Shown here one piece after another: positions 1-5,139 of a stretch of 5,139 nt of DNA. The stretch's first letter is position 1. Each line of letters begins with the position of its first letter. The notes beneath the pieces were generated by a model that did no database searches, had not been told where the DNA came from, and saw only the letters and a list, made by a program, of their open reading frames with translations. The DNA comes from Leptolinea sp. (GTDB lineage: Bacteria; Chloroflexota; Anaerolineae; Anaerolineales; Anaerolineaceae), in assembly GCA_022837205.1 (NCBI GenBank), contig JALHEL010000146.1:1-5139 (forward strand), in the 5' to 3' direction. A program made the translations under genes and the position numbers.

Positions 1-1395
1 GTTAAGCAAATATTGGAATCGGCTGTCGCGGATGATCCGCCTGCCACTCTGATGAACACCGGTGTGATTCGCGCAGGTTATTCGGAAGAATTGGATCGAA
101 TTCATCAGGAATCCGGCCATGCTCGAGAATGGATGGCTAATCTGGAAAGCAGCGAACGGGAACGGACCGGTATCAAAACGCTGAAAGTCAGCTATAACAA
201 AGTCTTCGGATATTATATCGAAATCTCTCGCGGGAGCGCGGATCAGGCACCACCCGAATATATTCGGAAGCAAACACTCGTGAATGCCGAACGTTTCATT
301 ACACCCGAAATGAAAGAATATGAAGCGCTCGTGTTGAACGCGGAAGAGCGCATTCGCGAAATCGAAAATCGGTTGTTCTATCAAATCTGTGCCGAAATCA
401 GTCAATATGCAACGGAAATTCTGACCACCGCAAGAGGGATCGCCACTTTGGATGTTTTGGCTGCTTTAGCGGAATCCGCCGTTCGCAATAAGTACGTTAA
501 ACCGGAAATTAATAACAGCCTGGAGATCGAAATTAACGAAGGAAGACATCCGGTCGTCGAACAGACACTTCCCCAAGGAACCCGTTTTATCCCCAATGAC
601 ATAAAATTGGGAGGAAATTCCTTTATTCACGTCATCACCGGTCCGAACATGAGCGGGAAAAGCACTTTTTTACGTCAAACCGCAATCATCGTTCTGATGG
701 CTCAGATGGGTTCTTTTGTCCCCGCATCTTCCGCAAAAATCGGCTTGGTCGATCGGATATTCACCCGAATCGGTGCCCAGGATGAAATTCACGCCGGATT
801 ATCGACATTTATGGTTGAAATGGTCGAAGCAGCCAACATATTAAATAACGGAACCGATCGCAGCTTGCTGATCCTTGATGAAATCGGACGGGGGACCAGC
901 ACCTATGACGGCCTTTCCATCGCTTGGGCGATTATCGAGTACATTCATAACGCCCCCGGTCTGAAATCCAGAACATTATTCGCTACCCATTATCATGAAT
1001 TGACAAGTCTTGCGAATTCCTTGCCGGGCGTAAAAAATTACAATGTGGCCGTCACCGAAAATGCGGGAGAAGTCGTATTTCTACATAAGATCATTCCCGG
1101 TGCCGCAGATCGTTCTTACGGTATTCATGTCGCTCAAATCGCCGGCTTGCCAAAACCGGTCATTTCCAGGGCAAACGAAATTCTGAAGCAATTGGAATCG
1201 GATTCGGTCAAGCAGATGGAAATTCGGGAGACACCGTCTTATCAGCTGACTTTATTTCCGGAGACAAATCCGATTATCGATACCTTGGATCGATTGGATG
1301 TCAACAGCATGACGCCGATTGAAGCAATTAACATCCTTTACGAATGGAAACAACGTTTCGGAAAATCGGATTCGAATAAAAAAAAGACCGGGTAA
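1..1395 (+). CDS. mutS: DNA mismatch repair protein MutS, C-terminal part (5' end outside window)
   Basis: MutS recognises base mismatches and small loops in DNA and, through its ABC-type ATPase, recruits MutL. The frame is open from base 1, so about 464 residues are visible, roughly the second half of a protein usually near 850-880 residues. The visible part begins in the lever region (GVIRAGYSEELD), passes through the clamp (ERERTGIKTLKVSYNKVFGY, then NAERFITPEMKEYE) and reaches the ATPase. Walker A is GPNMSGKST at 640-666, with Ser where E. coli has Gly. The STFMVEM motif follows, then Walker B LLILDEIGRGTSTYDG (LDE at 874-882) and the ATHYHEL His motif. After the ATPase come a QLTLF sliding-clamp-binding motif (1243-1257) and the terminal helical MTPIEAINILYEWK segment. 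There is no Smr domain, so this is MutS1, not MutS2. It is convergent with the minus-strand kinase gene, and its last codons overlap a terminator on the opposite strand. No frameshift is seen. Confidence 0.97.
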   Translation, partial: VKQILESAVADDPPATLMNTGVIRAGYSEELDRIHQESGHAREWMANLESSERERTGIKTLKVSYNKVFGYYIEISRGSADQAPPEYIRKQTLVNAERFITPEMKEYEALVLNAEERIREIENRLFYQICAEISQYATEILTTARGIATLDVLAALAESAVRNKYVKPEINNSLEIEINEGRHPVVEQTLPQGTRFIPNDIKLGGNSFIHVITGPNMSGKSTFLRQTAIIVLMAQMGSFVPASSAKIGLVDRIFTRIGAQDEIHAGLSTFMVEMVEAANILNNGTDRSLLILDEIGRGTSTYDGLSIAWAIIEYIHNAPGLKSRTLFATHYHELTSLANSLPGVKNYNVAVTENAGEVVFLHKIIPGAADRSYGIHVAQIAGLPKPVISRANEILKQLESDSVKQMEIRETPSYQLTLFPETNPIIDTLDRLDVNSMTPIEAINILYEWKQRFGKSDSNKKKTG

Positions 1396-1420
1396 CCTCG
1401 GTAACCGGTCACTCGGTCTT
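1378..1420 (-). terminator. Rho-independent terminator of the minus-strand three-gene unit
   Basis: Read on the minus strand, AAGACCG (1420-1414) pairs with CGGTCTT (1390-1384). A one-by-one mismatch follows, then GTGACC (1412-1407) pairs with GGTTAC (1397-1392) with one G-U pair, around a 9-base loop. The hairpin runs directly into eight T residues (1385-1378, the first two shared with the stem). It lies 93 bases beyond the kinase stop codon and overlaps the last codons of mutS. On the plus strand the same hairpin has no T-run after it, so it is a convincing terminator only for the minus strand. It may still help end mutS transcripts. Confidence 0.8.
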
Positions 1421-1513
1421 GCATCATTCTCCAAAAATCATTTCATTCAATGCTATATTCTTTTTTTGCTGTCTTTGCACTAATTAAAAACCTTTTCCAA
1501 CGAAAAGCCCGGT

Positions 1514-2470
1514 TTATAAGAGGCAATCCAATCGTCCGCTGTCGTCCCATAATTTTCGAAAACGTTCGATAAAAGCTTCCCGATCATAACGGTGAGATTG
1601 TGTTCCCTTTTGTTCCAAAACATAAGTGGACGCCAGAGCTCCCATCTTCCCGCATAATTCCCAATCCAGCCCTTTATAATAACCGGTCAAGAAACCGGAT
1701 CGATAAGCATCGCCCACTCCGGTCGGGTCGACAATTCGTTCGGGCGGATAAACGGGCACCGTCGTAACCGATCCGTCGGCATAAATACGCGATCCTTTTT
1801 CTCCGAACGTAATCACGGCACAATCCACTCTATCAAGAACTTCTTCTTCGCTCCATTCGCTGTGTTTTTTCAGAAGCTCAAATTCATATTCATTGCAAAA
1901 CAAGAATTTTGCGCCGTCCAACCCCTCGCGAATCATCTCTCTGTTCATGCGAACAATTTGCTGAGACGGGTCGAATCCGAACGGAATCCCAAGTTCTTTG
2001 CATTGCCGGGCATACCCGATCATGGCATCCGGATCGGATGGTGAAATAAGAAACAAATCAACCTTCTCATCTTTCAGCTCGGATACTTTCAGATCGGCGG
2101 AATTCTTCATTGCCCCCGTATAAAATGAAGCAATTTGAGCGTTTGCCAAATCCGTATTGGAAAAGAAAGAAGCGGTAAACTTACCCGGTATAACCCGTGC
2201 AAAGCGGCAATCAACGCCCCGCTCTTCCAGCCATTTTCGATACTGATCAAAGTCTTCACCGACCGCAGCGAACAAGATCGGCTTTTCCCCCAACAAAGCC
2301 AGGCTGTAGCAGACATTCGGAGCCACACCGCCTTGAAGCCGCACCATGTCATCGACCAAAAAAGACAGGCTGATCGAATCCAAGTGATCCGGGAGAATTT
2401 GGTCTCGAAAATATCCCGGGAAACGCATCAGATAATCATATGCTACCGAACCGCTGCAGACTATTGACAT
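1514..2470 (-). CDS. Adenosine kinase-like PfkB-family sugar kinase
   Basis: This is a cytoplasmic ribokinase/PfkB-family kinase of 318 residues, normal for the family. It matches the layout of the Mycobacterium tuberculosis adenosine kinase AdoK as I remember it: GS.A.D.LMRFPG at the start, then SLSFLVDD, GGVA.N (residues 47-52), AQIASFY.GAM, DPSQQ (168-172) and DPTGVGDAYRSG (248-259). Asp254 is the expected catalytic base and the Gly-Val-Gly before it forms the anion hole. Asp12, Gly48, Asn52, Phe102 and Phe116 fall at AdoK substrate-site positions. The likely reaction is adenosine + ATP to AMP + ADP; another nucleoside or sugar cannot be excluded, and such genes are often annotated only as carbohydrate kinase. 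The start has an AAGAGA ribosome site 8 bases upstream. It lies 22 bases after the binding-protein gene, so the two are probably cotranscribed, and it is the last gene before the terminator. Confidence 0.9.
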   Translation of the reverse strand: MSIVCSGSVAYDYLMRFPGYFRDQILPDHLDSISLSFLVDDMVRLQGGVAPNVCYSLALLGEKPILFAAVGEDFDQYRKWLEERGVDCRFARVIPGKFTASFFSNTDLANAQIASFYTGAMKNSADLKVSELKDEKVDLFLISPSDPDAMIGYARQCKELGIPFGFDPSQQIVRMNREMIREGLDGAKFLFCNEYEFELLKKHSEWSEEEVLDRVDCAVITFGEKGSRIYADGSVTTVPVYPPERIVDPTGVGDAYRSGFLTGYYKGLDWELCGKMGALASTYVLEQKGTQSHRYDREAFIERFRKLWDDSGRLDCLL

Positions 2471-2478
2471 TTATAATT

Positions 2479-2484
2479 TCTCTT
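2479..2484 (-). promoter_or_regulatory. Ribosome binding site of the kinase gene
   Basis: AAGAGA on the minus strand, 8 bases before the ATG at 2470. It is a moderate purine-rich match, not a full AGGAGG, and lies in the 22-base gap after the binding-protein stop codon. Confidence 0.5.
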
Positions 2485-2492
2485 CTTTCCGT

Positions 2493-3539
2493 TTAGTAAT
2501 TCACCAATACTTCGTCGTTCCAGGTTTGAATCCAATCTTCGTATTTTTCTTCGATCAATGCCGAATCCAATGAAACCGGATTTTCGGGTTGGATCGCGAA
2601 TTTTGCAAAGACCTCAGGCAAAACCGCTTCTCGGTTAACGGGGTACACAAACATCTGTCCGGGTAAATCCTCTTGCCAACGTTTCCCCAGCATGGCATCC
2701 ACAAATTTCTCGGCGATTTCACGATTCTTGGTTCCCTTTAATATTCCCAGAAATTCGATCGTCCGATAGCACGTACCATCCGCCAGAACCGCAGCCGTCG
2801 GAGCCGTCTCCATCGGAGTCTCCGAATAAAAAGGAACGGCAGCCGGGCTGGTATCATAGGAAACGACCATCGGTCGCGGACCGTTTCCGCCTCCGGCCGT
2901 AAAACTGGTGTAATAAGCCGAAGACCAATCATTATCGATTTGCACATCGTTTGCCAACAGTTTATTCCAATAATCGACAAATCCGTCTTCGCCGTACTCG
3001 GCGACGGTGGTCAGGAAAAAAGCCTGCCCCGGACCCGAAGAAATCGGATTTTCAACGACCAAAAGCCCTTTGTACGGTTCCGAAATCAAATCGTCGAGAG
3101 AGGAAGGGACCGCCAATTGATGATCCGTGAAATAAGCGGTATCGTAATTAATACAAACATGTCCGTAATCGAAGGGTAACGCTCCGAAAGCGGGATCCGA
3201 TTTAAATTCATCGGGAATATTCTTCAATTCCGGCGATTCGTACGGTTCAAGAATTTCATTTTTAAGGACCCGTGCCAGTAAAACATCGTTCATCCCGACA
3301 ATGACATCGGCAATCGGCGAATTCTTCGTGAGAATCGCCCGATTAACAATGGAAGGTGTATCCCCGCCCTCAATAAACTGAACTTTCACATTATTTTCAG
3401 CTTCAAAATCTTTAATAACATCTTCACTGACGGCAAAAGAGCTGTAGGTCAAAACATTCAGAACATTCTCTTCCGCCTGAACGGAAAAGAAGCAAAATAA
3501 GATCAAAATGGTAAGAACTAATGGTAAAAATTTTTTCAT
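2493..3539 (-). CDS. Thiamine-type ABC transporter substrate-binding protein (TbpA/ThiB family)
   Basis: This is an extracytoplasmic solute-binding protein of 348 residues. The ATG at 3539 is chosen because TAAGGAG lies 6 bases upstream and a signal peptide starts there: MKK, a hydrophobic core, then VQA/EE with likely cleavage after residue 22. An in-frame ATG at 3596 would bury that signal 19 residues deep and is disfavoured. The mature protein follows E. coli TbpA by eye: LNVLTYSSFA (28-36), ADVIVGMNDVLL (77-88), LPFDYGHVCINYD (121-133), NDWSSAYY (203-210), VVSYDTSPA (225-233) and VYPVN (298-302). The residue aligned with Trp in the TbpA NWMYPV segment appears to be Phe297, so thiamine specificity is uncertain. 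No Cys sits in a proper lipobox. No permease or ATPase gene is adjacent. It lies 69 bases after the V4R-like gene and 22 bases before the kinase gene, in the same direction. Confidence 0.88.
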   Translation of the reverse strand: MKKFLPLVLTILILFCFFSVQAEENVLNVLTYSSFAVSEDVIKDFEAENNVKVQFIEGGDTPSIVNRAILTKNSPIADVIVGMNDVLLARVLKNEILEPYESPELKNIPDEFKSDPAFGALPFDYGHVCINYDTAYFTDHQLAVPSSLDDLISEPYKGLLVVENPISSGPGQAFFLTTVAEYGEDGFVDYWNKLLANDVQIDNDWSSAYYTSFTAGGGNGPRPMVVSYDTSPAAVPFYSETPMETAPTAAVLADGTCYRTIEFLGILKGTKNREIAEKFVDAMLGKRWQEDLPGQMFVYPVNREAVLPEVFAKFAIQPENPVSLDSALIEEKYEDWIQTWNDEVLVNY

Positions 3540-3545
3540 GATAGA

Positions 3546-3552
3546 CTCCTTA
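3546..3552 (-). promoter_or_regulatory. Strong ribosome binding site that sets the binding-protein start
   Basis: TAAGGAG on the minus strand, 6 bases before the ATG at 3539. It is the best Shine-Dalgarno match in the window and decides between this ATG and the in-frame ATG 57 bases upstream at 3596. Confidence 0.85.
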
Positions 3553-3608
3553 TTTCCGAAAAACCTTCCGAACTGAATGATTTCACTGTCCGACAAAAAT
3601 CCGGCTAT

Positions 3609-4169
3609 TTAATGACCGATCGGACTTGTGGCAAAAGTCAGGATGATCATATTCCGTTGCTCATCCTCCTGAACTTCAACCGGGAAAAAATGCCCGCCGG
3701 AAACATCCAGCAGCATTTCCTGAAGAATTCCGTTTAAGATTTGGACCGGAAACATACGAATCGGACCTTCCGGTTTAATCGCCCAGGAATCTGTCTCTTC
3801 CGTATCGAGAGACATGATCGGGATACCCACCGGTTTATAAACTCTTTCGATCAGCCGCACCAAAGCGGTTTTAATCCGTTTATGATGAGGAAGCAACCGA
3901 AAGTCGACTTCCTGAAAATGAAGAACCGATTCAAATGCAATCTTAATGGGACGATAGGCATTTTTCCCGATACTTATTGCGATCCCTTCCGATTCGAAAT
4001 AACCGAACTTTTCCGATAAATAGCATTGCATCATCGACAGGTATCGCATACAACTTTCCGATTCGGATGGTTCTTTCAAAAACAATCGAAAATCATCCAA
4101 ATCTTCTTTTCCCAGAATTTCAACGAAACCCTGATTAATGGATTGAATAAATTGCAGATCACAAGTCAT
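3609..4169 (-). CDS. V4R-like small-molecule-binding domain protein, lacking the usual cysteines
   Basis: A protein of 186 residues with no signal peptide or membrane segment, so probably cytoplasmic. Its order of segments resembles the V4R (4-vinyl reductase / hydrocarbon-binding) proteins common in Chloroflexota: YLSEKFGYFESEGIAISIGKNAYRP (50-74, compare G-A-x-R-x-G-R-x-x-F), then FRLLPHHKRIKTALVRLIERV (90-110), then FPVQILNGILQEMLLDVSGGHFFPVEV (140-166) and a terminal strand ending in TFATSPIG. Typical members carry a CPxCxG cluster and two later cysteines; all cysteines here (3, 40, 49) are N-terminal, so a metal site of the usual kind is absent. The ligand is unknown. The ATG at 4169 is the most upstream start, as a TAA stands three codons before it; GGAG is 14 bases away, which is far, so a later start is possible. 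It is the first gene of a three-gene unit. Family assignment is by remembered pattern and is moderate. Confidence 0.55.
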   Translation of the reverse strand: MTCDLQFIQSINQGFVEILGKEDLDDFRLFLKEPSESESCMRYLSMMQCYLSEKFGYFESEGIAISIGKNAYRPIKIAFESVLHFQEVDFRLLPHHKRIKTALVRLIERVYKPVGIPIMSLDTEETDSWAIKPEGPIRMFPVQILNGILQEMLLDVSGGHFFPVEVQEDEQRNMIILTFATSPIGH

Positions 4170-4204
4170 TGATATTTATTATTCTCCGGGAAATTGTTTT
4201 TCAC

Positions 4205-4220
4205 ACCCGCCATTATACCA
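4205..4220 (-). promoter_or_regulatory. Extended -10 promoter of the V4R-like/binding-protein/kinase unit
   Basis: On the minus strand TGGTATAAT (4220-4212) is a perfect TATAAT (4217-4212) preceded by TGn, the extended -10 form that can work without a good -35. No TTGACA-like box is found at 16-18 bases; a TTGAAA lies only 8 bases upstream, too close to serve as a -35. Transcription would start near 4205, leaving a leader of about 35 bases before the ATG at 4169, too short for a TPP riboswitch. Confidence 0.6.
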
Positions 4221-4254
4221 ATACCTTTCAAAGAATCGGCCGGAAATGTATCAG

Positions 4255-4272
4255 AATTCTTTATAAGAAATT
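4255..4272. repeat. Short AT-rich imperfect inverted repeat upstream of the promoter
   Basis: AATTCTT (4255-4261) and AAGAAATT (4265-4272) are complementary apart from one bulged A, around TAT. It sits 10 bases beyond the stop codon of the DarT-like gene and about 38 bases upstream of the TATAAT box. It has no T-run after it on either strand, so it is a poor terminator. It could be a regulator site or chance in AT-rich DNA. Confidence 0.25.
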
Positions 4273-4281
4273 ATGAAAAAA

Positions 4282-5133
4282 TTATCGTTGGGTGGATTTC
4301 CAATTTAAATAATCGCAACGCGGTGAAAAAAATTCAAGGCTGACCTGCCAGATATTTTTATCCATCGTCATCGCCAATGCGGTATTCTGCATAAACCACT
4401 GATTAAACTTGTAATCGTTGTAAAAATGAACTTCCAAAAGAGCGTTGACACTTACCGGCTGAAATGTCAACACTTCCGATTGAGGGTGGGTGGGATAGCA
4501 ATCGGGAATTTGCAAAAAAGCTCGGCGGACATTCTCCGTATCCTGAAACAACTCTTCAAATGCTTCAAAGGTTTGTAATTTCGGTGAAATTTCGGTCGCA
4601 AAAATAGGTGTATGAATTAAATTGGCAGCCGGATAGATGAAGTAATAGAACGGTTGGCTCAATAAAATATTAATATCGAAAAGCAGAACCACCCAATCAT
4701 ATCCCCGCTGTTCCTGAAGATTATAGAACAAGCGATAATTCGGAAAGGAAATATTAAAGCTGATCGCATTTTGCCAATATCCCGGCAGATAAGGCGGATT
4801 AAAGCGCACAAATCGTGTCCGTCCTTCCGATTTTAATTGGTTGGGCGGAAGCAGCCCGTAGGTTAAAATGGAAGCGAGGTTTTCAAGGCGGGTAAAATGC
4901 GTCAAAAATTGGATCTTGCGGCTTTTTATTTCGGCGGATAATGCTTTTGCCATTTCCGGCGAAACAGGCACCGGCGGATAAGGAGGCGGTACAAATCGAT
5001 TCTCCGATTCCCTGTTTAATTCCGTGGGAACCGCAATGCCGGGTTCAGCCGGTGCGGAGGGTGAAAAATCGGGGAATGTTGCATACGGATTCCCGCGTCT
5101 GGGTCTGATGGGTTGGGTCTCTTCGATGTTCAT
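4282..5133 (-). CDS. DarT-like (DUF4433) DNA ADP-ribosyltransferase family protein with proline-rich N-terminus
   Basis: DarT enzymes use NAD+ to ADP-ribosylate thymidine in single-stranded DNA and are toxins normally neutralised by the DarG macrodomain hydrolase. Core motifs are visible: IQFLTHFTRLENLASILTYG (residues 74-93, with the NAD-site His79), NAISFNISFPNYRLFY (122-137, the SFPNY.MFY segment of one DarT subgroup), WVVLLFD (147-153), AAN (169-171) and CYPTHPQSEVLTF (212-224), where Glu220 is the presumed catalytic residue. The C-terminus continues to FFSPRCDYLNW. Residues 10-60 are rich in Pro and look disordered; with them the protein is 283 residues against roughly 200-220 for a simple DarT. 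The ATG at 5133 is 6 bases from the window edge and the frame stays open, so the start may lie further upstream. An internal ATG at 4953 just before the core has no ribosome site. No DarG lies downstream. Catalytic activity is inferred, not shown. Confidence 0.75.
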   Translation of the reverse strand: MNIEETQPIRPRRGNPYATFPDFSPSAPAEPGIAVPTELNRESENRFVPPPYPPVPVSPEMAKALSAEIKSRKIQFLTHFTRLENLASILTYGLLPPNQLKSEGRTRFVRFNPPYLPGYWQNAISFNISFPNYRLFYNLQEQRGYDWVVLLFDINILLSQPFYYFIYPAANLIHTPIFATEISPKLQTFEAFEELFQDTENVRRAFLQIPDCYPTHPQSEVLTFQPVSVNALLEVHFYNDYKFNQWFMQNTALAMTMDKNIWQVSLEFFSPRCDYLNWKSTQR

Positions 5134-5139
5134 ATATCT

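Noticed and set aside
1421..1467. Possible plus-strand mutS terminator using the T7 run at 1461-1467
   Set aside because: Only a 4-base GCAT/ATGC pairing with a 25-base loop precedes the T-run, which is not a credible hairpin.
2135..2467. Plus-strand open frame of 110 codons opposite the kinase gene
   Set aside because: The opposite strand encodes a clear AdoK-like kinase through the whole stretch; the plus frame has no family resemblance.
3537..3596. Longer binding-protein start at the ATG at 3596
   Set aside because: It would place 19 polar and mixed residues before a clear signal peptide, while the ATG at 3539 has an AAGGAG site at ideal spacing.
3741..4019. Plus-strand open frame of 92 codons opposite the V4R-like gene
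   Set aside because: It lies wholly inside a better-supported gene on the other strand and shows no recognisable motif; it is taken as a shadow frame.
3950..4070. Repeated TTCCGATTC-like words as possible interspersed sites
   Set aside because: On the coding strand they read GAATCGGAA, encoding Glu-Ser-Glu with favoured codons; they reflect codon use in coding DNA and not a repeat family.
4170..4205. TPP riboswitch expected before a thiamine-type transport gene
   Set aside because: The leader is only about 35 bases from the predicted transcription start and holds no CUGAGA or ACCUGA-like elements; the 69-base gap before the binding-protein gene has none either.
4276..4302. Terminator of the DarT-like gene at the T6 run just after its stop codon
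   Set aside because: The only pairing upstream is TTGG with CCAA around an 8-base loop and it is separated from the T-run, too weak to call.

Overview
The window looks like ordinary bacterial chromosome, densely coded and with no mobile element, tRNA, rRNA or CRISPR. The protein set (MutS, a mycobacterial-type adenosine kinase, a V4R-like small protein and a DarT-family protein) and the general look of the sequences suggest Chloroflexota, perhaps an Anaerolineae relative. This is inference from remembered family members, not a search result.

Layout. Positions 1-1395 (+) hold the C-terminal half of the mismatch-repair ATPase MutS, cut by the left edge. It runs convergently towards a block on the minus strand. 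That block, read from right to left, is a DarT-like ADP-ribosyltransferase (5133-4282), a V4R-like protein (4169-3609), a thiamine-type ABC transporter substrate-binding protein (3539-2493) and an adenosine-kinase-like PfkB kinase (2470-1514). An extended -10 promoter lies between the DarT-like gene and the V4R-like gene. A strong intrinsic terminator for minus-strand transcripts overlaps the last codons of mutS. The V4R-like, binding-protein and kinase genes therefore look like one closed three-gene transcription unit.

How the genes may work together. The kinase probably salvages adenosine (adenosine + ATP to AMP + ADP). The binding protein is closest in motif layout to TbpA/ThiB, yet no permease or ATPase gene accompanies it. 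The V4R-like protein resembles small-molecule-binding V4R domains but lacks their C-terminal cysteines. A small-ligand binding, uptake or salvage role for the unit is plausible but not shown. The DarT-like gene is the most notable item: it keeps the family's core motifs, including the presumed catalytic Glu, but no DarG macrodomain antitoxin is visible on its downstream side, and it carries a proline-rich N-terminal extension. No intergenic stretch exceeds 300 bases; the longest are about 118 bases (1396-1513) and 112 bases (4170-4281).
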